A DNA stretch of 36,420 bases from Actinomortierella ambigua (lineage: Eukaryota > Mortierellomycota > Mortierellomycetes > Mortierellales > Mortierellaceae), in the NCBI GenBank assembly GCA_016098155.1, contig JAAAJB010000357.1:1-36420 (forward strand), in the 5' to 3' direction. Below are positions 23,156 to 32,949 of this stretch, piece after piece. A program made the position numbers and the translations under genes. The notes beneath the pieces are model-generated. The model did not search any database and was not told where the DNA came from. It saw nothing but the letters and a program-made list of their open reading frames with translations. How positions within the stretch are numbered: the first letter of the stretch is position 1; the number at the start of each line of letters is the position of its first letter.

Positions 23156-23317
23156 GGCGTAAACGTTTGAAAAAGAGGGGGAGACACCCCCATGACCTTT
23201 CAAGGCCACTTTGTGACTTCTTCATTTTTGAATACGTAAATGCACCAGCGACATTGCTCACTGCTTCAACAACACATCACATCGACACTAAACGAATCCC
23301 AGTTCCGTTCGTCCAAA
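23156..23317. promoter_or_regulatory. Compact bidirectional promoter, 80-residue gene / Prp38-like gene
   Basis: Only 162 bases separate the two start codons, so both promoters and leaders must lie here. The centre holds CACTTTGTGACTTC and TTTTTGAATACGTAAATG. No canonical TATA box was recognised. Shared control of the two genes is an inference from spacing alone. Confidence 0.6.
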
Positions 23318-25095
23318 ATGAGCAACGTCTTGCAAACTCACGGCAATGAGAGGACGATGAATCTCAATTCGGTGATCTACCAAAACATTGTCACCTCGCC
23401 TTACCTCAAGACCTTGGTGTAAGTGTCTTGTGCACGAATGCGATTGCATGCTCATGAAAATGAAGACCCAAAAAAAACTTACCAGTATTCTCGACTTGAC
23501 TTTAGCGAGATGACATCGTACCAAGAAGTCCTTAACGAGGCTATCCGCAACGGTAAGTGCCCAGTAGTCTTGAAGGCATAGCGTGATCCGGGTCATACCT
23601 CCTTAGATGATCTGCCTACCCTCCTGCACACACCTCCCACAGTTCTCAGTAGCGATCGTTAGGGCCACTGTCGTTCGAGCATCGAGACACAACGTCCTTA
23701 AAGAGATTGCGTGAAACGGAGAAGACATAGGCGACGGTATATGTATGCTCTGACTTTGTTTGTGAACAATGCAGAATTGGCTTACCTTTATCATCCTTTC
23801 TTATTCATTATTTTATAGTGCGCTCCATGGGTAAGGATTAAAAGGAGACCGACATTGAAATGTTGTAGTTTGATTCAGCATGTCCAATCCCCAGAAAAGC
23901 ACGTGAACCGACTTAAGTACAGAATGGCTTGGTGATCCGACGCTTGTCAAGAGAGAGTATACGCTTTCGTGTACTCTGCAGCCCACTCTTTGCTCGAGAC
24001 GAAGGAAGAAGAAAAAACTCTTGGGGGTGCAAGTTTATCACAAACATTGCTATCAACAAGAACTTCAGTAATGTGCCATCGATGGTCTCTTTTGTTATTT
24101 CACGTATCACACTCCCTTACTTTTCGTGCTTTATTGCATCCATCTCACTTCAGGTTTCCGACCCCATGACGTCAACGACCCTATGCTAACGTCTCCGTGT
24201 TCTCTAATGATGCTTTTTTTATTTTCTAGAACCGTTCCTGAAGGGTACGACCCCCTCGACTGCATGGGTTCTGATGTACAAATTCTGGACCCTTCCACTC
24301 ACAGTCCGTCAGATTGAAGCAATGATTGATCATCCTACCTCGGTTTATGTCCGTGGCATTGCCTTCCTGTATTTACGATTTGTATGCAAGCCCGATCAGC
24401 TGTGGGATTGGTTCGGTGATTATCTCGAAGATGATACAGAGATCATGTTACAGGGCGGACACAAGTCCATGACTTCGTAAGTGAAGGATGAGAGCGCTTC
24501 TTTAAAGATGAGAATACTTTATGTTTCTTTTTCAAGCTTGTTTTCTTTAAGGACAGATCAGTCAAGATTGACATTTTCTTCTTTTTGTCCATATGTCCAT
24601 ATGTCCACTAGAACAATTGGCAAGATGTGCTTTATGTTGTTGAAAGACCAAAAGTTCTTAGGTCAGATGCTGCCTCGCATTCCAGTGTTGATCATGCGAG
24701 ACCTGGAGGGAAAGCTGGAGCCCTATGCCAGCCTGGCACGAGGAAGTGGTGGTGGAGGAAGCAAAGGTGGACGTGACAGGAGGGACGGTGGTGGTGGTGG
24801 TGGTGGTAGCAAGGGAGACCGAGACCGAGACTTCCGTGGCCGGCGGGATGAAGATGACCGAGGAGGGTACCGTCGGTCTCGGGATGAAGACCGAGGTCGC
24901 GACCGGAGCCGCGACCGTGGAGGCCGCTACGATGATGACCGGGGCCAAGGAGACCGCGGTGGTCGTGGCTACTATGACCGGGATCGCGACTACCGTAGTA
25001 GCCGCCGTCGCAGCCACAGCCGAAGCAGGAGCCCCAGCCGCGATCGTCATCGCCGTCGGGATCGAAGCCGTAGTTATAGCCCACGGCGATACTAA
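23318..25095 (+). CDS. Prp38-family pre-mRNA splicing factor (PRPF38B-like) with RS/RGG tail
   Basis: Prp38 proteins enter the spliceosome with the tri-snRNP and are needed for its activation. Exons 23318-23418, 23506-23552, 23819-23830 (12 nt), 24230-24476 and 24612-25095 give 891 nt, 296 residues. The PRP38 domain spans about 12-175: MNLNSVIYQNIVTSPYLKTL, SYQEVLNEAIRN, EPFLKGTTPSTAWVLMYKF, YVRGIAFLYLRFV, QLWDWFGDYLEDD and LPRIPVLIMRDLEGKL. From about 180 the tail is Gly-rich then RD/RS/SR repeats, ending SYSPRRY, typical of PRPF38B rather than of tail-less PRPF38A. The micro-exon adds VRSM before EPFLKG and is phase-symmetric, so skipping keeps the frame. A donor ambiguity at exon 1 is resolved by GT/C forming Val before EMTSYQEV. 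Confidence 0.92.
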
Positions 25096-26200
25096 TACAT
25101 GTCAAAGCAATTAAAGGCCAGCTTTTTTCTTTAGAAGCAGTGCGGCATATTTTCAAACGCTGCCCTTCCCATGTGCTTGAGGTAACGTCGCTTGTGGCTT
25201 ATCCAATTCTGAGTTGCAAGCTATCACAATCAAAGAGTCATACACAAGCGTCTGCTGCAACGCATGAAGACTGATGAAAAGTCGAGTGCCTTTCAGCCAC
25301 ATCCCACGCTTCCCAGGGTACGCAGGACGGGTACGCCGGACATACCACACCAACATCACTTCGAAACTCCTCGCCAACAGTGTAGATTCAATCACAACCA
25401 TTATATCTTGTGGTGAAGTCTGGACTTCAAAACCTACGTCGAGGGTACGATTTGCCAGTAAGCAGAAAACTGACTCGAGGACTACGTAGTCCATACACAC
25501 GCTCCCTAACAACCAGCCTGAACACTGGGGTGTTCCGACGTGTACACAAGTAAGTACAGTAGCACAAACAGTGCTACACGCCATGTGTGCTATTCACCAC
25601 GGACTACGAAAAAAAAAGTAGATCAAAGCCTTGTTACACTCGCACCCAGCCCACCTTTGTACATATTTCCCGTTGATGTACCACCACTACGATTCGCCAA
25701 ACCTTAAGAGGAGTTGTTTCATTTCAAACACTTGCAATCACAAAAGACCAACAGAGCGGGAAATGGGAAGGGGAAGGGGGGCGGGTCAAATTGCAAGTAG
25801 ACTACCATCCATAACCCAAGGTAAGAGAAAGCTTTATCACCAATGTATGGCTGAAGAGCCTCACACCAGATCCTATCAACTGCCATGTGTAAACGAGAAC
25901 CAAGGTCGATCCATCTGCTCGGGGCGATCACCAAATCCATTCGTAAGACCATTCCGCCCCGGTTACTGGACGGTTGCAACCCCTGCGACTTTGTAATGCT
26001 AAAAGGAAAACAGATATTCCGAGAAGAGATGTGATACGAACGGTATGCAAGTTTTGAAAATAGGTTACACTACTCTTTTTGGGTACAACGAGTCCAGCAG
26101 CCGTTCATGGCCCAAACCTTATTGCTCGTGTAAATGGCTGAGTTGGGACACCGATGTGTCAATATCTATTGAGGAAGGGTTGCTGGGGTCCTATTCTACT
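25096..26200. other. Gene-poor stretch after the Prp38-like gene
   Basis: PRP38 3' flank (ATTAAA near 25110) followed by about 1 kb without a supported gene. Open frames exist at 25153-25584 (-, 143 codons), 25631-25996 (+) and 25719-25979 (-), but none shows a domain, a clear splice model or a signal peptide. A 14-bp palindrome GGACTACGTAGTCC lies at 25479-25492. This stretch marks the change from compact housekeeping DNA to accessory DNA. Confidence 0.45.
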
Positions 26201-26590
26201 CTATTTGCTATCCCACTTGGTGTAAAGGCTGCCATTCTGAACCCAGCAGCTACGAGGGACAAATCCCTTTGCATCCATGACATCGGCACGCACAGTGTTC
26301 CAGAGCCACGACATGGCTCCCCAGCAATCACTCTGGAGAACCGAAGAAGCGTTGTCCGAGTTGGCAGTGCAGGTCAATTGGAGATAGCGAGCGCTGAACG
26401 AGATGCTACGGCCGTTGAAGAGGGTACGTTCGTTGTTCCAGTTTGTTCTAGCCTGCATAATGTCGGCGTTAAGATCCTTGGCACCGTAGTAGCGGACAGG
26501 GCTCGAACAACCCCAGCTGAACGGCTGAGCAGCAGAGACGGTGGTGGCGACAAAGGCCGTGGCAGCAACAGTGATCGAGGTAAACTTCAT
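26201..26590 (-). CDS. Small secreted protein, tandem family copy 1
   Basis: An intronless 129-residue protein with an N-terminal signal peptide (MKFTSITVAATAFVATTVSA, likely cut before AQPFSW), predicted to be secreted. The mature part of about 109 residues has four cysteines (WGCSS, LTCTA, SDCWG, RSCWV), which could form two disulphides, and one plausible N-glycosylation site (NAS). It is rich in Trp and aromatic residues. No family was recognised. A TATA-like element (26686-26694) lies 96 nt upstream of the ATG, the same distance as in the other two copies. It differs from copy 2 at 7 and from copy 3 at 11 of 129 residues by eye alignment. An effector, cell-wall or antimicrobial role is possible but there is no direct evidence. 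Confidence 0.8.
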   Translation of the reverse strand: MKFTSITVAATAFVATTVSAAQPFSWGCSSPVRYYGAKDLNADIMQARTNWNNERTLFNGRSISFSARYLQLTCTANSDNASSVLQSDCWGAMSWLWNTVRADVMDAKGFVPRSCWVQNGSLYTKWDSK

Positions 26591-26685
26591 TCTTGACGTG
26601 GATGGCGGAGTGGGAGTGGCTTGAGGATGGGGAGCTGGACTTGTGTTGGCTTGAAAGTGAGGAAGAAGAGAGGATACCCTGGTAG

Positions 26686-26694
26686 CTTATATAG
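26686..26694 (-). promoter_or_regulatory. TATA box of secreted copy 1
   Basis: The minus strand reads CTATATAAG, 96 nt upstream of the start codon. The identical element at the identical distance precedes copy 2. Confidence 0.65.
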
Positions 26695-27245
26695 AGAATT
26701 TTGCCATGAAGCACTGCTGTGAAGAAGGGTGACGATTGAGGATACGAATCAATGGTAGAATAGAGCAGAACAGTTCAGTCTGCGGGTTTTTCTCACACCA
26801 TCTTGGAACCCACTTCACATTGTCGCACAGAATTCTATACTTGTAAACCCGTATCTGGGAAGCTGATATAAGTAGCAGTGCACGCGTATGGTTAATCTGA
26901 ACAGTTACACAAAAGTCGACATCTTCTTGTTACGAGAGACTGTCCATATTTTGCACCCATGCATATGTCCCCTATCAACGCGAATTGCAGTGCAGATCGG
27001 AAGTTCGGGACAAGATGGCCACCAATTCACACGAACTATAAGCACAAACAACAGCCTTGTGTCCAAGTCTAATAATACTGCACTTACAATCATAGGATTT
27101 CCAGCGTCAGGCCCCATCGTAAAAAGTTCCAACACATGCCCTCCTTGGATGCTGAGTTGTTCTCCTGGAAACTTAGATATTTTTGCGCACAGTCACGAAG
27201 ATTTTTGTTTGGCTGTGGTCTTGCAGGCGCAAGGTTTGAGATCTG

Positions 27246-28332
27246 AAGTCGAGCGCGCATAAGGGCAGCGGAGAATTCAGGAAGGTGTGTGCCAACGTGA
27301 AAAGCATTTTTTTTTCTCTTTGGTGAGCTTTACCGCTACTCTCAATGGTATAGAATTAGACTACTTCAAGTCACTGTGCATAAGACCATACGCAAATACG
27401 TAAACGTCGTATTGATGGAGACTCCCACGCACGCGGGGCTTAAATATGAGGTATTTCTAATACTTTTTATAATTCTAGAGTACTCTTCTAGCGATTCAAT
27501 CTTCTATTCTAGAGAGAGAACGGAAGGGTAGGGCGTTGCAGTTTGCCAGGAATCAGTCAGCAAGTAAACGAGGTCTGCTCCTGGAACCAGATGGGGTGCT
27601 ATTTTGATAATCTGGAGCACAACATAACACGGAGAAGCATGACTCTATTCTCTGGGCATTATAGTGGGGGCTTTGAAAAATACGCCTTCGTTGCTCCTTT
27701 CGTTTACCTTCAACTTCATCTGGTCAGCGAATGACTGAAATTGCCCCATCGATTTTTCAGCGTGTAGTCTAGATGAGCCACCTCCTCCTTTGATGGGAAA
27801 AGCACGCCCTCCGACACTATGCAGACCCTTTGGCTTTGCATGTATATTGTCTGTTGAAGGTCATGCTGCTTTCAGGCTGTTAACAACAGCAGTAACAACA
27901 CTCAGTGACATGTAGGGGAAAGAAGAGTCAACCATGATGAGATCATTTGAGGACTTCAGCTTGTTGTGAGGTGCTGGTGGCGCGAGAGCAGCTAAAGCTT
28001 CTAGAGATGAAGGTCATCATTTTACCAAATCTGACTGAAGATAATACCCTCCTAGCACAAACTTGTGCCCACCATGCTGAAAAGATGTTTATTGGATATA
28101 CAGTAGCCTTCTTCTCTTCCCATATGTAGCTATCACTCTTGATATGCCTGACTGCTGTCAGGGCTGCCTTCACATTCAGAGCAAGGGTAACCCACTGAAA
28201 TGTGCTCTCAATCAGACAAACACTTCCACCTAAATGATCCTCGAGGCAAGCTTTAAGACACGTTGACATATTTGGGTGAGCGAAAAAAATGGACACGGAT
28301 GTGTCGTGTCAATCTCTATTGTGTACGAGTCG
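27246..28332. other. Spacer between duplicated units
   Basis: About 1.1 kb without a supported gene. A minus-strand open frame at 27943-28296 (117 codons) has fairly protein-like composition but no ATG-to-stop context or recognised domain; it may be a decayed element. A short AT-rich stretch with repeated TCTAGAG/TTCTAG lies near 27474-27515. Confidence 0.4.
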
Positions 28333-28348
28333 CTAAGTCTAATTCTGT

Positions 28349-28738
28349 CTATTTGCTATCCCACTTGGTGAAAAGGCTGCCATTCTGGACCCAGCAGCTA
28401 CGAGGGACAAATCCCTTTGCATCCATGACATCGGCACGCACAGTGTTCCAGAGCCACGACATGGCTCCCCAGCAATCACTCTGGAGAACCGAGGAAGCGT
28501 TGTCCGAGTTGGCAGTGCAGGACAATTGGAGATAGCGAGCGTTGAACGAGATGCTACGGCCGTTGAAGAGGGTACGTTCGTTGTTCCAGTTTGTTCTGGC
28601 CTGCAGAATGTCAGCGTCGATATCCTTGGCTCCGTAGTAGCGGACAGGGCTCGAACAACCCCAGCTGAACGGCTGAGCAGCAGAGACGGTGGTGGCGACA
28701 AAGGCCGTGGCAGCAACAGCGATCGAGGTAAACTTCAT
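28349..28738 (-). CDS. Small secreted protein, tandem family copy 2
   Basis: An intronless 129-residue paralogue of the gene at 26201-26590, same strand. The signal peptide is MKFTSIAVAATAFVATTVSA; all four cysteines are kept. Changes from copy 1 are few and mostly conservative (Thr7Ala, a Leu-Asn to Ile-Asp pair, Met to Leu, Ser to Asn, Thr to Ser, Tyr to Phe). The promoter is nearly identical, with a TATA-like element at 28834-28842, 96 nt upstream. Intact frame, conserved cysteines and conserved promoter argue for a functional gene. Function unknown. Confidence 0.8.
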   Translation of the reverse strand: MKFTSIAVAATAFVATTVSAAQPFSWGCSSPVRYYGAKDIDADILQARTNWNNERTLFNGRSISFNARYLQLSCTANSDNASSVLQSDCWGAMSWLWNTVRADVMDAKGFVPRSCWVQNGSLFTKWDSK

Positions 28739-28833
28739 TCTTGACTTGGATGGTGGAGTGGGTGAGGCTTGAGGATGGGGAGCTTGACTTGGGTTGGCTT
28801 GAAAGTGAGGAAGAAGAGAGGATACCCTGGTAG

Positions 28834-28842
28834 CTTATATAG
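28834..28842 (-). promoter_or_regulatory. TATA box of secreted copy 2
   Basis: CTATATAAG on the minus strand, 96 nt before the start codon, as in copy 1. Confidence 0.65.
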
Positions 28843-29345
28843 AGAATTTTGCCATGAAGCACTGTTGTGAAGAAGGGTGACGATTGGGGATACGAATCAA
28901 TGGTAGACTAGAGCAGAACAGTTCAGCCTGCGGGTTTTTCTCACACCATCTTGGAACCCACTTCACATTGTCGCACAGAATTCTATACTTGTAAATCCGT
29001 ATCTGGGAGGCTGATATGAGTAGCAGTGCACGCGTATGAGAAATGGTTAATCTGAACAGTTACACAAAAGTCGACATCATGTTACGAGAGACTGTCGCCC
29101 ATGCATATGCCCCCTATCAACGCGAATTGCTGTGCAGACGAACTATACGCACAAACAACAGCCTTGTGTCCAAATCTAAGAATACTGCACTTACAATCAT
29201 CAGATTTCTAGCGTCAGGCCTCATTGAAAAAGTCCCAACGCATGCCCTCCTTGGACGGGAGTTGCTCTCCTCGGACTTTTTCACACCAAGACTCCAAGGT
29301 CTCTTACCCATGGGCTGTGGCCTTGCAGATCGTCTAAGGTTTATG

Positions 29346-30041
29346 ATCTGATGGCAAATGAGCATTAAGGCAACGGGGAATCTTGGGAGACGTGTACAGT
29401 ACAATATACACCGAAAAAAAAACATCTCGTAAAGTCTATGTAATCCCAATCATGCCACCACCAATTGAACAATGAACATCGAACTGCTAGTGACGCGTAT
29501 TTACGGGCGCCTCATGCCTCGTGCGAAAAGGCGGATATTGAGCATACTGAGGAGACCTCGCCAGTTATGCGCAGAGCAGAGGAGGGTTATACAGTTTGGT
29601 GATTGTTATTGTTGCGAACTGTAGGCGCCTTCAAATATCAAGATACCATAGCGTGTAACATGGAATGAAAGCATTGACTCAATGGGAGCTCATCACCGAA
29701 AATGCCAGCCCCATGACGGTAGCCCTGTCTACATCTGCGTATCATGAGAGCCGGCATTATCGACACAATAATGACCTGGATTGTCCGCTAAGGTCAAACG
29801 AGGAGACCTTCTGTCTTGTAGGATCACTTCTGACCCACAGACAGCAGCTTACTACTCTTCCCTTGTGTACCCATCGCTCACGCTGTGTCGAACCTCACTT
29901 GTACCCAGAGTAACAAACACTATGATTCACATTATCCTAGAGGCAAAACATACGAGCTCGATTACACGATTGGGAGATGGGGGGGTCAAATAGGGTATGG
30001 ATGTGCCAATATATTTAAGATCAGGTGGATTCCTACCCTCT
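29346..30041. other. Spacer between copies 2 and 3
   Basis: About 700 bases in which no gene, repeat or RNA was recognised. Short frames at 29665-29913 and 29781-29993 (+) are featureless. Confidence 0.4.
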
Positions 30042-30431
30042 CTATTTGCTATCCCACTTGGTGAAAAGGTTGCCATTCTGAACCCAGCAGCTGCGAGGGA
30101 CAAATCCCTTCGCATCCATGACATCGGCACGCACAGTGTTCCAAAGCCACGACATGGCTCCCCAGCAATCTCTCTGGAGAACCGAAGAAGCGCTGTCCGA
30201 GTTGGCAGTGCAGGACAATTGGAGATATCTAGCACCGAAGGAAATGGTACGGCCGTTGAAGAGGGTTCGACCGTTGTTCCAGTTTGTTCTGGCCTGCAGA
30301 ATGTCGGCGTTAAGATCCTTGGCTCCGTAGTAGCGGACAGGGCTCGAACAACCCCAGCTGAACGGCTGAGCAGCAGAGACGGCGGTGGCAACAAAGGCCG
30401 TGGCAGCAACAGCGATCGAGGTAAACTTCAT
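30042..30431 (-). CDS. Small secreted protein, tandem family copy 3
   Basis: Third intronless 129-residue paralogue, same strand, 1693 bp from copy 2 start to start. Signal peptide MKFTSIAVAATAFVATAVSA, four cysteines conserved. It is the most diverged copy, with changes such as Glu to Gly, Ser to Arg and Asn to Ser in the mature part. The frame is open further upstream to 30632, but that region contains the TATA-like element (30527-30535) 96 nt before this ATG, so the start at 30431 is preferred. Function unknown. Confidence 0.8.
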   Translation of the reverse strand: MKFTSIAVAATAFVATAVSAAQPFSWGCSSPVRYYGAKDLNADILQARTNWNNGRTLFNGRTISFGARYLQLSCTANSDSASSVLQRDCWGAMSWLWNTVRADVMDAKGFVPRSCWVQNGNLFTKWDSK

Positions 30432-30526
30432 TCTTGACTTGGATGGTGGAGTGGGAGTGGCTTGAGGATGGGGAGCTTGGCTTGAGTTGGCTTGAAAGTG
30501 AGGAAGAAGGGAGGATGACCTGACAG

Positions 30527-30535
30527 CTTTTATAG
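30527..30535 (-). promoter_or_regulatory. TATA-like element of secreted copy 3
   Basis: The minus strand reads CTATAAAAG, at the same 96-nt distance from the ATG as in copies 1 and 2, although the surrounding promoter has diverged. The CTCACACCATC motif is also retained, near 30629. Confidence 0.6.
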
Positions 30536-31035
30536 AGGATCTTTCTGTGAGATACTGTGATACAACTGCGAAGAATGACTGCCTTGTTAATGGCAAAATG
30601 GAGCAGAAGAGTGAAGTCTTTGCAATTCTCACACCATCAGAGAATCCCTCCTTTCTCTAATAACGCTCCTTGCGATCTGTATCTATGATACCGATATGAA
30701 CGTGCAATGCACCTGGAGGCGTTTTTTTAAATAGCTACACAGCAGTTTTTATCGTGATTGTGATGCATCAGTCCAAGGCTCCTCACTGTCCTCGTTCGCT
30801 ACTCTTCATAGACGCATCGGTTTTGGCCAACGACTAGCAGTTTCGTTCTGTATGTCACACAAACATTCACAACTAATAGACACAGCCCAATGCCCTGACT
30901 CTGACAAAGTGGAAAATAAAGGATGGGGCAGCCATGGGAGGGAACCAAATGCACGTTGATTAGGTCGCACAATATTTTTCTCTTTTGGTGCGGCGGAATG
31001 TTCAAACTCAAAAAAAAAAAAATAGCAAACAATGA

Positions 31036-31245
31036 GGTGCAGTTCGACGCTACGACGCCGACGAGGTTCCCTGTCTTGTTGGAGGCTTGGTACTGGCATA
31101 CCAGCGACGAGGCCCATCCAGGAGCGTTCGCAGGCACGCCACTGTCAGATCAAACTGCCTGGCGTAATGTGATCGATTGGCATGTGCGTACATACAAGGC
31201 TACAGACTCTTCCCAGAACCGAAGGACCTACTTCTAGTGCCACAG
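31036..31245 (+). repeat. Diverged repeat, copy A (possible decayed coding element)
   Basis: This segment shares scattered but collinear matches with 31945-32100: GCAGTTCGAC, then GTCAGATCAAACTG, then ACATAC and AGGACCTACTTCTAGTG against AGGATCCGCTACTAGTAG. In copy A the plus strand is open and reads QFDATT, then AFAGTPLSDQTAWRNVIDW; copy B reads similar residues with in-frame stops. So the coding sense is probably plus, but no family was recognised. Confidence 0.5.
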
Positions 31246-31944
31246 ATGAGATGGCATCGCCATGATACGACCACCTTTTTAGAAGTTGTTCCAACTCATG
31301 TACGAATTCGGACATGGGTGGTACGGTACTTGAATACGGGTTGTGGTGGGAATGGAAGACGCGCCTGTATCAGCAGGAGACACTTTAAGCATACAAGAGC
31401 GATAGGGGAGAGGATACGAACATCGGTGCTCAGCTTCAACATGCTCTCAAACGGTCGTAGTTTGAAAAATCAAACACAAGAGCGAGGCAAGAAATTAGAA
31501 AAGGTGACGACGAGATAGGCAGAGGGACGAGCGAAGAGGATAAATAGATTTGCGGAATTAAGAGTGGATGTTAGAACCTCGAACAACCATGAAAAAAATG
31601 CGTGAGAGGAGGGATATGAAGGGGGAGAAACAATGCGAAGGGTAGCTTAATCCATGTTGCAAGGAAAGAGATAGCTTTCGATGTTCGAATAAACTGCTTC
31701 GCAGGCATGCGGGACCTTACACAGACAGGCACCAACTCTCTCCTCCTATGAAGGCGTTTTTTCCATGCTACGTACACTGAGCATATCCACTGGTATTCAT
31801 TGCAGGTGTGATATTGTACACCAGCCCATGATATATCCTCGCTTGATGTTCAGGGAGACGGGGCAGTACCCCATTTTTTTTTTTTTTTTTTTTTTTGGTT
31901 CGCCTCACATCCCAAGGTGTTGTAGACTTTCTCCGAGACATAGT

Positions 31945-32100
31945 CGAGGCAATTCGACCTCTCTGCCGCGAACACAAATGGGTAGTTGGTAGGGACTTCA
32001 TCGTCAGATCAAACTGATCCCGGTTATGTCGTAGACTGAGATGCGAACATACCCAGCAGACTTCCTAAAATTAAAGGATCCGCTACTAGTAGTAGAACAT
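31945..32100 (+). repeat. Diverged repeat, copy B
   Basis: Partner of 31036-31245, about 0.9 kb away in the same orientation, with in-frame stops in the frame that is open in copy A. A 24-T run (31874-31897) lies just before it; copy A has a 13-A run (31010-31022) just before it. Confidence 0.5.
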
Positions 32101-32410
32101 TAAGATCTAGAATGACTGTTCCTTGGTCTTGTGTGCGATGACTAGGCCGCGTGCATTATACGCCTGGCAGTTGGTTGCACTGGTCATGGTTTTGCCATGG
32201 GGTAACTTTGATATTGGGATCGGTGTTTATATGAGTGTATGTGGCTGTTGGATGTACAAAGCAGAATGGATTTGGATATGGGTTTATTTCTTATGTATGT
32301 TGTCAAATAGTCCATACCACATGTCGAAGACGCCGTAAAGTGAAAGGTAAAGGAGAGGTGTGTGTGTGTGGGGGGGGGGGAAGTAAAGTTGACATTGCGT
32401 GAAGACAGAC

Positions 32411-32749
32411 TTAAAAAATTCTCCAGTAGTGGATCATGCTAACGTTTGCTAGGCCGGGGTAGTCGCACCAAATTTGAGAGCTCATGCTAATGGTTGGGAG
32501 AATCTCCGAGGCACCTAGGATACATCTCCCCTTCAGCTGGTCAGGGTTGAGGCTTGAATCCCTGCATATCATGCAAAAGCCATAATGACAGGCCTTGATA
32601 AACTCGCCATCAACCGGAGCAGATCCGATATTGCGTAAGAGCTCACTAAGAGTCTTAACACTTCCATTGGTGAGTGTTTCACCACCGCAAATAGCAGCGT
32701 GCGCGTAAGCCGCAACACTGGATGCAATGACGAGAAGGGAGAGCTTCAT
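32411..32749 (-). CDS. Small secreted cysteine-containing protein, unrecognised
   Basis: A 112-residue protein with a signal peptide (MKLSLLVIASSVAAYAHA, likely cut near AHA) and a mature part with six cysteines (ICGGE, ACHYGFCMICRD, GRCIL, IWCDY). It is not similar to the triplicated family. Upstream, a 5'UTR intron is well supported: donor GTAAGC at 32884-32879, branch TACTAAC at 32802-32796 and acceptor GCGACAG ending at 32769. A CATAAAAGG element near 32936-32944 could be the TATA box. The start at 32749 is preferred over the upstream in-frame ATG at 32782, because that one lies within the intron. Function unknown; a secreted small cysteine protein in a variable region could be an effector-like protein, by inference only. 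Confidence 0.66.
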   Translation of the reverse strand: MKLSLLVIASSVAAYAHAAICGGETLTNGSVKTLSELLRNIGSAPVDGEFIKACHYGFCMICRDSSLNPDQLKGRCILGASEILPTISMSSQIWCDYPGLANVSMIHYWRIF

Positions 32750-32768
32750 GATGGGACCAAATATTTGT

Positions 32769-32884
32769 CTGTCGCAATGCAAAAAAAAGAGGCGCGTTAG
32801 TAGCTTGTCTTGGATTCTACAGCATGAGAGAGCATATATGTGTAATATTGGTGGAAGGGGAAGAGAGAGTAGGAGTATGCTTAC
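32769..32884 (-). other. 5'UTR intron of the secreted cysteine protein gene
   Basis: A 116-nt intron with GTAAGC donor, perfect TACTAAC branch point 26-32 nt before the acceptor, and a T-rich tract between. The acceptor is 19 nt before the chosen ATG. Confidence 0.68.
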
Positions 32885-32949
32885 CGAATGAGAGTTTTGA
32901 AGAGTATATGGTACAATGTAGGTAAAGAGCTTGTCCTTTTATGCCAAAA

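Larger units (their letters stand above)
26190..27245. repeat. Segmental duplication, unit 1
   Basis: This block matches 28333-29345 almost base for base over the coding region and promoter, then with more substitutions and a few short indels farther upstream. Unit 1 carries an extra stretch near 26993-27030 that unit 2 lacks. Similarity fades at about 27240. Borders are by eye. Confidence 0.75.
28333..29345. repeat. Segmental duplication, unit 2
   Basis: Direct-repeat partner of 26190-27245. The shared part includes the gene, TATA box, the CTCACACCATCTTGGAACCC region and sequence up to the block GCATGCCCTCCTTGGA. The coding region starts are 2148 bp apart. Confidence 0.75.
30660..32410. other. 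Gene-poor accessory stretch
   Basis: Apart from the repeat pair and the homopolymer runs, no gene is supported. The frame at 31177-31518 (+) is Arg-rich without domains; the frame at 32123-32338 (+) is hydrophobic with several Trp and could be chance. A GT repeat followed by G10 is at about 32358-32380. Confidence 0.4.

Noticed and set aside
25479..25492. 14-bp palindrome GGACTACGTAGTCC
   Set aside because: Isolated, with no partner copy or target-site duplication; one such palindrome is not enough to call a site.
26374..26596. Long frames opposite the three secreted genes (also 28339-28744, 29927-30437)
   Set aside because: They mirror the real genes on the other strand or in another frame, have no signal peptide, and their termini vary among copies, while the secreted-protein frames keep signal, cysteines and promoter.
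30432..30632. N-terminal extension of secreted copy 3
   Set aside because: The added region includes the TATA element and leader found upstream of all three genes, and the extension is absent in copies 1 and 2.
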